From an uncultured Dorea sp. (lineage in GTDB: Bacteria; Bacillota_A; Clostridia; Lachnospirales; Lachnospiraceae): a stretch of DNA of 31,971 nt. Below are positions 24,300 through 31,971 of this stretch, piece by piece (the first letter of the stretch is position 1; each line of letters opens with the position of its first letter). A program made the position numbers and the translations under genes. Location: NCBI GenBank assembly GCA_910579015.1, contig CAJTRO010000040.1:1-31971 (forward strand). Direction: 5' to 3'. The notes beneath the pieces are model-generated. The model searched no databases and had not been told where the DNA came from. It saw only the letters and a program-made list of their open reading frames with translations.

Positions 24300-26876
24300 T
24301 CAGCACGGCATCGTGATATACTCCACAATCCCTTCCTTCTCAATCTTCCGGTAAGCCGCCGCCGGGACGCTCACGCAGACTGCCGCGGACAACGCCATCA
24401 TCCCAAGTACGGGCAGCAGCGGGATCATGAAATCCGCATCCATATAATTCATTGACTGGTAGATCATGTAAGTCACGGCGGTTCCTAAAACAGCCGTGAC
24501 GCCCCATGCCCCCGCCGCATACAAAAATCCCTCCAACAAGAGCATCTTCTTCACCTGGCGTCCCGTCATTCCGATGCTTTCAAGCACGGCTATCTCCACC
24601 CGTCTGTTCTGGATATTCCCGACAAAGGTGTTGATATAATTCATCACCCCGATCAGGGCAAGAATCAGGGCGGCTCCGATACCCGCCTCCATCATATTGC
24701 CCTGCGCCTTCTTCGCTTCTTCCATCATCCGGATCCTGGACTCATAAGAATAATCCCGGTGGAACGGGCTGTCCTCCATCACGCTCAGGATCGCGTCTTC
24801 CGTCTCTTTGCCGGCGTCTGACGGCTGATATCCGCCGGTCTGCAATATACGCTCCCAGATACTCAGGCGCTGTTTCTCATAGCGGATACCTGCTTTGAAT
24901 ATCACTGGTTCCTCTGCGAACTCCTCCACTGCCTGCCGGCTGACGATGATCGTCGGCGGATACCCAAGCAACGCCGTATATGCATTTTCATCAACCAGTC
25001 CTGCAATCTCGAAGGTCCGCGCATTTTCCCTGTTTCCGTACTCCGTGCAGGTTACGCTCTTCCCTTCCACATCACTGTTTTTAAGATCCAGACCGTTTCG
25101 GAATAACAGGCAGGTCTTTCCGCTCAAGAAATCCTCTTCGTCAACAGGCTGTGGGGACATCTCATTCAACGCCTCAAAATCTTCCCTGCCGATCCCTACA
25201 AGGGACGAACCGAAATTCTCCGGGGATTCCTTGTATTCTGCAAGGTCATCTTCATAGGGAATCGTCATCCACATCTCGTAAAACTCCCTCATCCACTGAT
25301 CCGCAAATCCCGGCTCCCACGGCACGGCAATCTCCGTATAGACCAGCGGGGCTATTTCTGCGATCCCGTCAATCCCGTTAAGCTTCTTAAGCAGTTCCTG
25401 GTCGAAAATCTGCAAGCGTTCCTCTGATTCCTCTTTCTGGACAGTATCATTTTTTATAACCATGTCAAAATCCCTGTAGGAAGGGTTATACTCCCTTGCC
25501 GCCTGTGAGCAGAGAAGTGTTGCCATGCACAAAAATACTGACATGCCTGCCGCAAGGGACAATATTACGATTCCGGCTTTTTTTCTGTCCTTTGCTATCT
25601 GCTCTTTCGCCATACGCCAGATCCTGCCTGCGGGACTTACACTGCGTCCTCTTCCTGCCATGCTTTCCCTTCGCCTCTTATCCGCTCTCACAGCCGGACG
25701 ATAGCCAAGAGCCTCCATCGGCGAACACATTACGGCTATTTTCACAGGCTTTCTCCCGGCTATATAAACCGTGATCCCCGCGATCAGCACGGTCAGCAGC
25801 AGAATCAACGGGTGAAACGCCACGGTGATCTCCCCGCCCCTGCCCATACGGATTCCCAGAGCCTTTACCACCGACGGGACCACGCCAAACGACACCACAC
25901 TTCCAAGCATCAATCCGCCGGCGGTCCCGACACCGCCGATCAGGAGCATCTGCCGCCAGACCAGATGCCCGATCTGCCGTCCGCTCATCCCGATGGTCTG
26001 TAACAGACCGTAATAACGGATGTTTCCTGCCACGGACAGATACATAATATTATAGATCAGCAGGTACGCGCACAAACACGTTATCAGTACAAGCCCGGCA
26101 ATCCCTGTAAGTATCTGCACGGAAAATGCCGAATCCATCGTGAAAAGCACCTTCTGCTGTTTACCAAGCTCCATGGATTCGATAAACTCATCCTGCATCT
26201 TCTGTGGTATGATTCTTTGCCGGAACTTCACACAGAGACGCCCGGACGAGATGTCTGCCGGCGAAAACCCGGTCTGCCGGTAGAATTCCTCCGATACAAA
26301 GAACACACTCCTGTCGCCATAGCCGTCCCAGATACCGCAGATACGGAAGGTCATTTCCTTCTTCTTCTCTCCCGCCCCGTATACTGCCGTAAATTCATCA
26401 CCGGTCTTAAGCCCCTTAAAACCGCATTTTTCCAGCGCATACTCCGTGACCATGATCTCATTTTCTTCCACCGGATAACGCCCCTCCAAACGCTCCCGCG
26501 CAGGCGCCATGATCTCATTCCACCAGACATCATCTGCCCACATGAGCACCACATTGGGCGTGCTGTCAAACTCCGTCTCTGCGATATAGCCCGACATCGC
26601 GCTGATTCCCATTCTACAGACGTCCGGGTTCTCCTTGCAGGTTTTTTGCTGTTCCTTCGCGGCCCCATACATGATCGCGTCAAAATCTCCTCCGCTCATG
26701 CGGATATTCTGGAGCCTCTGCATCTTGAAATACGTCACGCCCACCGTCATCACGCTAAACAGCATAAATACAGACAACAACACCGCTGTGATCATCGTAA
26801 AGCTCCGACGCCGATTGTTCTTAAGAGATCTTACCGCCATGCGGGAGACAGCCTGCATATTGTTATTCCTAAGCAT
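24300..26876 (-). CDS. FtsX-type ABC transporter permease
   Basis: This 858-residue permease has TM1 near the N-terminus (SFTMITAVLLSVFMLFSVMTVGV), an extracytoplasmic domain, a central membrane block including IGMSGRQIGHLVWRQMLLIGG, a second extracytoplasmic domain and C-terminal helices with QNRRVEIAVLESIGMTGRQVKKM, the FtsX coupling-helix pattern seen twice. The start MLRNNNMQAVSRM overlaps the ATPase stop by 8 bases and has AAGGAAG upstream; an upstream in-frame ATG is less likely. It is the last gene of the two-component/ABC cluster. It probably exports or senses an envelope-active compound, as in other Bce/Mac-like modules. Confidence 0.93.
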   Translation of the reverse strand: MLRNNNMQAVSRMAVRSLKNNRRRSFTMITAVLLSVFMLFSVMTVGVTYFKMQRLQNIRMSGGDFDAIMYGAAKEQQKTCKENPDVCRMGISAMSGYIAETEFDSTPNVVLMWADDVWWNEIMAPARERLEGRYPVEENEIMVTEYALEKCGFKGLKTGDEFTAVYGAGEKKKEMTFRICGIWDGYGDRSVFFVSEEFYRQTGFSPADISSGRLCVKFRQRIIPQKMQDEFIESMELGKQQKVLFTMDSAFSVQILTGIAGLVLITCLCAYLLIYNIMYLSVAGNIRYYGLLQTIGMSGRQIGHLVWRQMLLIGGVGTAGGLMLGSVVSFGVVPSVVKALGIRMGRGGEITVAFHPLILLLTVLIAGITVYIAGRKPVKIAVMCSPMEALGYRPAVRADKRRRESMAGRGRSVSPAGRIWRMAKEQIAKDRKKAGIVILSLAAGMSVFLCMATLLCSQAAREYNPSYRDFDMVIKNDTVQKEESEERLQIFDQELLKKLNGIDGIAEIAPLVYTEIAVPWEPGFADQWMREFYEMWMTIPYEDDLAEYKESPENFGSSLVGIGREDFEALNEMSPQPVDEEDFLSGKTCLLFRNGLDLKNSDVEGKSVTCTEYGNRENARTFEIAGLVDENAYTALLGYPPTIIVSRQAVEEFAEEPVIFKAGIRYEKQRLSIWERILQTGGYQPSDAGKETEDAILSVMEDSPFHRDYSYESRIRMMEEAKKAQGNMMEAGIGAALILALIGVMNYINTFVGNIQNRRVEIAVLESIGMTGRQVKKMLLLEGFLYAAGAWGVTAVLGTAVTYMIYQSMNYMDADFMIPLLPVLGMMALSAAVCVSVPAAAYRKIEKEGIVEYITMPC

Positions 26877-27558
26877 ACAGACCACTTCCTTTCCGGATCT
26901 TCCCATCTTCGATCACCACGATACGGTCCGCCAGCTGTGCGATATCCTGATCGTGGGTGATCAGAACGATGGTCTGCCCAAACTTCTTCGCAACGACCTT
27001 CAAAAGTCCCAGCACGTCATGTCCCGAAGCTGTGTCCAGATTGCCCGTCGGCTCGTCGGCAAGGATGATGGCCGGCTTGGATGCGATCGCTCTTGCGATC
27101 GCCGCCCTCTGCTGCTGTCCTCCGGACAGATTGCCCGGAAACGCCTCCCGTTTTTCCGTCATATTCAATACTTCCAGAAGCTCTTCCACAAAACTATGGT
27201 CGACCTGCTTTCCGTCAAGCTCGATGGGCAGAACGATATTTTCATACACGGTCAGATCCGGTACGAGGTTATAGTTCTGGAAAATGAAGCCAACCTTCCG
27301 CCGTCTGAAAACAGCCAGCTCCTCCTTCGTAAGCCCGGACAGGCTTCTGCCCGCCACACGGACCTCTCCCTCCGTCGGCATATCCAGACCGCCGGCCATG
27401 TGGAGCAAGGTGCTCTTCCCGCTTCCTGATTTCCCGATGACCGCCACAAATTCCTGCTCTCTTACCTTGAAGTCCACGCCGTCCAAAGCCTTTACGATGT
27501 TGTCTCCCAGTCTGTAATACTTTTTCAATCCTCTTGTCTCTACAATCCATGATTCCAT
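26869..27558 (-). CDS. ABC transporter ATP-binding protein
   Basis: This 229-residue ATPase has Walker A GKSGSGKST (42-50), Q-loop FIFQNYNLVPDLTV, signature LSGGQQQR, Walker B IILADEPTGNLD and H-loop VLITHDQDIAQ. It is of the LolD/BceA class that drives FtsX permeases. GAGGAG precedes the ATG. Its stop overlaps the permease start. The gene follows the second kinase gene after a 160-base gap that contains repeated TCACA motifs, a possible response-regulator site. Confidence 0.96.
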   Translation of the reverse strand: MESWIVETRGLKKYYRLGDNIVKALDGVDFKVREQEFVAVIGKSGSGKSTLLHMAGGLDMPTEGEVRVAGRSLSGLTKEELAVFRRRKVGFIFQNYNLVPDLTVYENIVLPIELDGKQVDHSFVEELLEVLNMTEKREAFPGNLSGGQQQRAAIARAIASKPAIILADEPTGNLDTASGHDVLGLLKVVAKKFGQTIVLITHDQDIAQLADRIVVIEDGKIRKGSGLYA

Positions 27559-27631
27559 CTCTTACACTCCTCTTTTCCAGCCCTTTTGCTGATGATATCT
27601 CTTTTACATGCATAAGAATATCATATAAATA

Positions 27632-27663
27632 TCACAAACCAGTCACAGTATAAGATTATCACA
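27632..27663. promoter_or_regulatory. possible response-regulator binding repeats
   Basis: TCACA occurs at 27632, 27643 and 27659 on the plus strand (TGTGA on the coding strand), the first two exactly 11 bases apart, one helical turn. The stretch lies upstream of the ABC ATPase gene and next to a TATACT box. OmpR-type regulators commonly bind direct repeats at this spacing. The assignment is tentative. Confidence 0.35.
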
Positions 27664-27718
27664 AAATTGGGATTTTTAAATGCAGACCATCGGACATGCC
27701 GAAACACTCCTTCTTTCG

Positions 27719-28651
27719 TCAGGCCGTACCATTGGGCAGATACAGGGAAAACTCCGCCCCTTCCCCGGCCTCTGAACGGACTTCAATATACCCGCCCTGC
27801 AATTCCAGAATCTTCCTTGAAAGATACAGGCCGATACCCGCGCCTTCTCCGTCGTGCACCTCCGGTTCTCTGTAGAAGCGGGAAAATATCTCGGCCTGTC
27901 TCTCTCTGGCAATCCCTTTCCCCGTGTCCCGTATGCTGATTCTTGTAAATACCTCCTGGCGTCTGACCACAACGTGGATACTCCCGCCCGGTTCCGTATA
28001 CTTTACGGCATTGTCAAGCACATTGAAGACAGCTTCCTCCGTCCATTTCCTGTCATGCTTTACCTGTAGATCCTCACTACAGTCCACCGACAACGCGATC
28101 TGCCTGTTCGACGCCGCCGGCACAATCTCTCCTGCCGCACCGGCTATCGTATCGAAAAGCCCGGTCTGTTCCTGTCGGATATGGATGATCCCCGCTTCCA
28201 GCCGGGACATCTTGACCATGCTCCCAAGCAGGAATTCAAGCTTCCTCGTCTGCCCTTCCAGAAGCGAAAGAAACTCTCTGCCTTTCTCCGAGACTTCTTC
28301 CTCTTGCAGAAATTCCAGATACAGTCTCATATTCGCGATCGGCGTTCTGGTCTGATGGGAGATGTCTGAGATCAGCTCCTTCATCAATTGCTTTTCCCTG
28401 GCGTCCGCCTCTTCCCTCTTCGTCCAGATATGGCAGATGCGCCACAACTTCTCACTGCACCGCCCCCAGAGGGAATCCTTCCCGCTTTCTTCATTTTCCG
28501 GAAAGCCTTCGCCGGAAATAATATGGTCAAGCCCCTGCTCTACCTGTTCCGTGAAGCGGTAAACTTCCTGTTTCAGCCGGCGGACACGCCACATGGATAC
28601 TGCCACCGTCCCTCCGGCAAATATCGCCGTTCCTGCCATTAACCAATCCAT
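27719..28651 (-). CDS. sensor histidine kinase, single N-terminal membrane segment
   Basis: This 310-residue kinase has one clear membrane helix at the N-terminus (about 4-22) and almost no extracellular part, so it may sense through the membrane or via the transporter. The HisKA motif is SDISHQTRTPIANM with phospho-acceptor H99. The HATPase domain shows NVLDNAVKY (N-box), DTGKGIA (G1), FSRFYRE (F-box) and GAGIGLYLS (G2). Its ATG overlaps the upstream response regulator by 13 bases, making a translationally coupled pair. The ABC ATPase gene follows, consistent with control of that transporter. Confidence 0.94.
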   Translation of the reverse strand: MDWLMAGTAIFAGGTVAVSMWRVRRLKQEVYRFTEQVEQGLDHIISGEGFPENEESGKDSLWGRCSEKLWRICHIWTKREEADAREKQLMKELISDISHQTRTPIANMRLYLEFLQEEEVSEKGREFLSLLEGQTRKLEFLLGSMVKMSRLEAGIIHIRQEQTGLFDTIAGAAGEIVPAASNRQIALSVDCSEDLQVKHDRKWTEEAVFNVLDNAVKYTEPGGSIHVVVRRQEVFTRISIRDTGKGIARERQAEIFSRFYREPEVHDGEGAGIGLYLSRKILELQGGYIEVRSEAGEGAEFSLYLPNGTA

Positions 28652-29307
28652 TGATATCCCATCCCGTATACATTCGAAATATATCTGTGTCCTTCATCCT
28701 CGATCTTACCCCTGAGCCGGTTGACATTGACCGCCAACGCGTGCCTGTCCACAAACTGCCCGCCGTTCTCCCACAGCCGGTCAAGCAGGATATTGTAGGT
28801 CAAAAGCTGTCCCTTATTCAAGATAAACTCCTTAAGAAGCCTGAACTCCGTGGGCGTGACCGCAAAGTCCCTTCCGTTTACGACGGCCTTTGCACTGTCC
28901 AGGTCGATTCTCAGGTATCCGTCGTCGAAGATGGAATTACTTTCAGCTCTTGAACGCTTAAGAACGACCTCTATCTTCCTCAACAGTATTTTCATGGAAA
29001 ATGGTTTCGTCACATAATCCTCCGCCCCCAGATCGTAGCCGGACAGGACGTCTTCTTCCAGATCCCGTGCCGTGAGAAACAGTACCGGCGTTTCTTTCCG
29101 GGATTTCATCCACCGGCACAATCCAAAGCCCTCTCCGTCCGGGAGATTGACGTCGAGGACTGCCAGCGAAACGGGTTCCTTCGCATAGATCTCCTGCGCC
29201 TCTCTGACGGAAAATGCTGATACAGCAGAATATCCTCCCTTCCCAACCGCATAGACGAGAGATGCATTCAACTCCCTGTCATCCTCTACAATCAATATCT
29301 TCTGCAT
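28639..29307 (-). CDS. OmpR-family response regulator
   Basis: This 222-residue protein has a receiver domain with acidic pocket EDD (8-10), phospho-acceptor D52 in AVLDVNLPDG, T in FLTARD and K in TKPFSM. A winged-helix DNA-binding domain follows (TPTEFRLLKEFILNKGQLLTYNILLDRLWENGGQFVDRHALAVNVNRLRGKIE). The start MQKILIVEDD is supported by AAAGGAG; the frame remains open 69 bases further upstream but without a ribosome site. It pairs with the kinase at 27719, with overlapping genes. It lies 35 bases after the upstream kinase gene. Confidence 0.95.
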   Translation of the reverse strand: MQKILIVEDDRELNASLVYAVGKGGYSAVSAFSVREAQEIYAKEPVSLAVLDVNLPDGEGFGLCRWMKSRKETPVLFLTARDLEEDVLSGYDLGAEDYVTKPFSMKILLRKIEVVLKRSRAESNSIFDDGYLRIDLDSAKAVVNGRDFAVTPTEFRLLKEFILNKGQLLTYNILLDRLWENGGQFVDRHALAVNVNRLRGKIEDEGHRYISNVYGMGYQWIG

Positions 29308-29342
29308 GTCTTCGCTCCTTTCACCTGTCTGCATCACAAAAA

Positions 29343-30563
29343 CTATCCATAAGTATACCATTTCATCCGAAAACACGCGTGCCCGTCCGCCGTATTTTCC
29401 GCATATAGATACCCATTCTGTTCCTCCAGCACGGCCTTCGCCAGCGCCAGCCCGATTCCTGCATTATCCTTTGACGCGCCCTCTCCACGATAAAACCGTT
29501 CAAATATATGCGGAAGATCCTTAGGCGCAAACCCGCCTCCTCCATCTTCAATCCGCATCTCCAGATAGATCGGATTCCGGCCGTATGATAACCGGATCCT
29601 CCCCTCATCCGGCGTATGCTCCACACAATTTTTCAATATGTTCATCAGCGCCTCTTCCGTCCACTGCCGGTCTGCATATATGAAGCATTCCTCCTTATCG
29701 TCCATGCTGTCTTCAAAAATTTCTATATCAAGGGCGATCCGCCGTTTTGACAGCATTTCCCTGAAAGGCTCTGATACAGCTTCCACAAGCTCCGGCACCA
29801 GGATCCGCTCTCTGTCAAATACGATTCCGTGGGAATCAAGCTTCGCCAGTGACAGAAGCCCTGACACCAGATTTTTCAACCGTTCGATCTGGCCGGACAG
29901 CCGGCTGTAGTATTCCTCTGTCACAGTGGTCTGATACTCCTCCAGAAGCTCCGTCATCAACGACATGGAAGTCAGAGGCGTCTTAAGCTGATGGGCGATG
30001 TCTGAAATCCTCTCCGCCAAAATCTCATGATTCTTCACGGCCGACTCTTTTGTGGTCTGTAATTCCATCACCGTCTTATACATCTCGTCTTCGAGATGCG
30101 AGAACGCATCCTCATTACGGCACAGCACAACGCCTTCCCCTGAATTCACGGACCTGAGATACTCGGTCAGCTCAAGGATCCGCTTCTTCATCTGACGTTC
30201 TTTTTGCAGCCACTCCCCGTAAGTGATCCAGCCGGCCAGCTGAAAGAACAGAATACTGACCGACGCCGTACAGGGCAGATACGCGCCCCAGTTTTGCATC
30301 GGACGGTAACCATAGGAAGAAAGAAATGCCGCGCCGTCCTTCGGGACAGTTCCTTTGCGTCCGCTCTCCTTTAAGCTCTGTGCAAAGATATCCGATGATG
30401 AATCTGATCCGGATATGGGATCTGCCCGAACTGCAAACTCTGCGATCCCTGCCACCGTCCAATATTCATGATAACTCAGGACGGCCGCAAGGATCATCCC
30501 CGCGGTCATCCCTGGCAGCAGCCAGACGATACAATTCCATATCCCTCTCTTCCACCCTGTCAT
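29343..30563 (-). CDS. sensor histidine kinase with two membrane segments
   Basis: This 406-residue kinase has TM1 about 8-30 and TM2 about 96-116, enclosing a 65-residue extracellular loop. A HAMP-like linker follows, then HisKA with DIAHQLKTPLTSM (H191). The HATPase domain has NILKNCVEH (N-box), EDGGGGFAPKDLPHIFERFYRG (G1/F) and NAGIGLALAKAVL (G2). The ATG shares an ATGA overlap with the stop of the preceding response regulator and has AAGGAG upstream. It differs in architecture from the second kinase (27719), which has only one membrane helix and practically no loop. The two kinases likely read different signals. Confidence 0.94.
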   Translation of the reverse strand: MTGWKRGIWNCIVWLLPGMTAGMILAAVLSYHEYWTVAGIAEFAVRADPISGSDSSSDIFAQSLKESGRKGTVPKDGAAFLSSYGYRPMQNWGAYLPCTASVSILFFQLAGWITYGEWLQKERQMKKRILELTEYLRSVNSGEGVVLCRNEDAFSHLEDEMYKTVMELQTTKESAVKNHEILAERISDIAHQLKTPLTSMSLMTELLEEYQTTVTEEYYSRLSGQIERLKNLVSGLLSLAKLDSHGIVFDRERILVPELVEAVSEPFREMLSKRRIALDIEIFEDSMDDKEECFIYADRQWTEEALMNILKNCVEHTPDEGRIRLSYGRNPIYLEMRIEDGGGGFAPKDLPHIFERFYRGEGASKDNAGIGLALAKAVLEEQNGYLYAENTADGHACFRMKWYTYG

Positions 30564-31252
30564 AGCATCTCCTTCATCCGATACCCGATCCCTCTCACCG
30601 TTGTGATGCACGTGGTATCATGCAGCTTCTCCCTCAGCCGTTTCACAGCAACTGTCAGCGTATTGTCATTCACAAAATTACTGTTCACATCCCATATCTT
30701 CTCCAGAATCCGGTCCCGCGGAAGGATACAGCCCTTATTCTCCATCAGCATCAACAGCAGGCGGTATTCCAGACCAGTCAGAGCGACCTCTTCATCCTCT
30801 GCATAGACCTGCATCTTCTGGCGGTCCAGCAGGATATCTCCACATACAAGTATATCGGAAGCGTCCGTCTTCCGGGAGTCAGCGGTCCTGCCTGACGCCG
30901 CTCTCCTTAATACAGCCTGGATCCTTGACTCAAGCACCGCAATGTGAAAGGGCTTCGTCATATAATCGTCCGCCCCCATATCAAGCCCTCTGGTGATATC
31001 CGCCACATCATCCCTGACAGTCAGGAAGATGACAGGGGTATCATGGCTTCGCTTCACCCATTCGCAGAACGCATAACCGCTTCCGTCCGGCAGGTTCAGA
31101 TCCAGAAGGATCAGCCGGATCTCCTCCGAAAACAGGCGCTTCGCCGATGCGATATCCGAGCAGTCAATCACTTCATAGCCCTTTTTCTTCAACGCCCGGC
31201 AAACTCCAAAACAAATCGTATCATCATCTTCTACCAGCAAAATCTTTGTCAT
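30560..31252 (-). CDS. OmpR-family response regulator
   Basis: This 230-residue protein has EDD (8-10) and phospho-acceptor D51 in LILLDLNLPDG, VIFLTVRDD and MTKPFHI in the receiver, then an OmpR winged helix (LTGLEYRLLLMLMENKGCILPRDRILEKIWDVNSNFVNDNTLTVAVKRLREKL). The ATG at 31252 (MTKILLVEDD) is preferred because AAGGAGGGGG lies about 10 bases upstream; two earlier ATGs fit worse. It is the first gene of the run leading to two kinases, a second regulator and the ABC transporter. Its promoter has a palindrome in the spacer, suggesting autoregulation. Confidence 0.96.
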   Translation of the reverse strand: MTKILLVEDDDTICFGVCRALKKKGYEVIDCSDIASAKRLFSEEIRLILLDLNLPDGSGYAFCEWVKRSHDTPVIFLTVRDDVADITRGLDMGADDYMTKPFHIAVLESRIQAVLRRAASGRTADSRKTDASDILVCGDILLDRQKMQVYAEDEEVALTGLEYRLLLMLMENKGCILPRDRILEKIWDVNSNFVNDNTLTVAVKRLREKLHDTTCITTVRGIGYRMKEML

Positions 31253-31279
31253 GACCATCCCCCTCCTTACTATTTCTTC

Positions 31280-31308
31280 ATTATAAACAACCTTCCGAAG
31301 GCTTACAA
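31280..31308 (-). promoter_or_regulatory. promoter of the two-component/ABC cluster with embedded palindrome
   Basis: On the minus strand, TTGTAA (31308-31303) and TATAAT (31285-31280) are 17 bases apart. The spacer contains CCTTCCGAAGG (31291-31301), an 11-base palindrome that could be an operator. It lies about 28 bases before the ATG at 31252. Confidence 0.65.
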
Positions 31309-31433
31309 GATTAAAACTCAAAGAACTTGTATTATCTTTTTTCTATCATGTGTCGATATATTTATAAACTGTCGTTTTGTCAATACATAAAAACATGCAG
31401 AAGAAAATGCAGAAATGAAAGGAGACATCTGAC

Positions 31434-31971
31434 ATGATAAAGCGAATCAAGAACTTAAAGATCAGTTTCAAACTCTATATCCTTGTGGGAGTTGCACTGA
31501 TCGGAATGCTCATCATCGGAGGAATTTCTTTCTACCTGATGGGCAGACTGAACGAAAAGACGAGTGACATCTCTACAAGCTGGCTTCCCAGCATCAGTAC
31601 CGCCAGAGATATGTCCACCAGGCTCTCAAACGTCCGGCTCAACGAGCTTGGATATCTGACTGCTATCTCTGATGAAGCAGCCCAGTCAAGCCTCCAGTAT
31701 CTCGAAAAGGAAAAGCAAGAGATGGATGCGCTTCTTACAAAATATGCGGAATTGATCGACGCAGAAGAAAAATCATTCCATGAAGCAGCCTTACAGCTCT
31801 GGACACAATACAGCCAGGCAGACGATAAATTAATGTCTCTCGCGAAGCAGGGCAGAACGGAAGAAGCCCGCGCAATCCTGGAAGGAGAATGTGTAGATCT
31901 CTACAATTCCCTGAACGGCGCCTTTAATGATATCATCACCTACAACGAAGACGGAAGTTCCGAGGAAACGG
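31434..31971 (+). CDS. methyl-accepting chemotaxis protein with four-helix-bundle sensor (partial)
   Basis: This gene runs off the right edge; 179 residues are visible. It starts MIKRIKNLKISFKL, with TM1 about 15-37 (YILVGVALIGMLIIGGISFYLMG). A helical extracellular region follows that fits the 4HB_MCP domain: MSTRLSNVRLNELGYLTAIS, SLQYLEKEKQEMDALLTKYAELI, LWTQYSQADDKLMSLAKQG and EARAILEGECVDLYNSLNGAF. HAMP and signalling domains would follow outside the window. AAAGGAG sits before the ATG. It is divergent from the two-component cluster across about 180 bases. Its sensor type differs from the Cache-type receptor at 744. A 4HB-type histidine kinase or cyclase cannot be ruled out without the rest. 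Confidence 0.8.
   Translation, partial: MIKRIKNLKISFKLYILVGVALIGMLIIGGISFYLMGRLNEKTSDISTSWLPSISTARDMSTRLSNVRLNELGYLTAISDEAAQSSLQYLEKEKQEMDALLTKYAELIDAEEKSFHEAALQLWTQYSQADDKLMSLAKQGRTEEARAILEGECVDLYNSLNGAFNDIITYNEDGSSEET

Noticed and set aside
26217..27429. Long plus-strand frames opposite the third ABC pair
   Set aside because: Composition matches antisense of the permease and ATPase genes; no family motifs or ribosome sites.
31322..31433. Sigma-28 motility promoter for the chemoreceptor at 31434
   Set aside because: TAAA- and CGATA-like pieces exist, but not at the required spacing.

Overview
The window looks like chromosome from a gut-type Clostridia, most likely Lachnospiraceae. This is an inference from gene content: a DUF5721-like protein, a low-GC-Gram-positive style HtpG with a CIRCE operator, strong Shine-Dalgarno sites, FtsX-type ABC exporters next to OmpR-type two-component systems, a GH4 glycosidase, and a tRNA gene with no encoded CCA. 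There is no rRNA, no CRISPR array and no complete transposon.

Layout. 1-3436 (+): a DUF5721-like protein, a membrane chemoreceptor, and a divergent HAM1/RdgB-like nucleotide pyrophosphatase, ending at a strong hairpin. 3478-4944 (-): a GH4 glycosidase. 5098-7693 (-): a tightly packed three-gene operon of DUF3696-type AAA ATPase, PIN-domain nuclease and Rnl2-type RNA ligase. This is the most striking feature of the window. A PIN nuclease leaves 3'-OH and 5'-phosphate ends, exactly what an Rnl2-type ligase joins, so the operon looks like an ATPase-controlled RNA cutting and resealing module. 7888-8853 (+): a divergent AraC regulator. 8875-11469 (-): htpG with a perfect CIRCE element, followed by a GNAT acetyltransferase 3 bases downstream. 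11623-16005 (-): an ABC exporter with a very large coiled-coil permease, and a 43-bp repeat present three times between its two genes. 16069-17164 (-): an unrecognised small protein and a MobA/MocA-like nucleotidyltransferase.

17374-18342 is the wreck of an integrated element beside tRNA-Gly(CCC). It holds a sigma-70-like fragment, a tyrosine-integrase gene reduced to its two ends, and between them a compact type I toxin-antitoxin locus that looks intact: a 32-residue holin-like membrane peptide plus a convergent antisense RNA driven by a perfect TTGACA-N17-TATAAT promoter, sharing a bidirectional terminator.

18439-21911 (+): a second ABC ATPase/permease pair. 22071-24128 (-): a second defence-like pair, an OLD/AAA ATPase plus a partner with a possible PD-(D/E)XK motif, the partner broken by one frameshift. 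24300-31252 (-): two response regulator/kinase pairs in a row followed by a third ABC ATPase/permease pair, resembling the sensing-and-export modules used against cell-envelope-active peptides. 31434-end (+): the start of a second chemoreceptor.

All functional calls come from reading motifs by eye; no database search was run.
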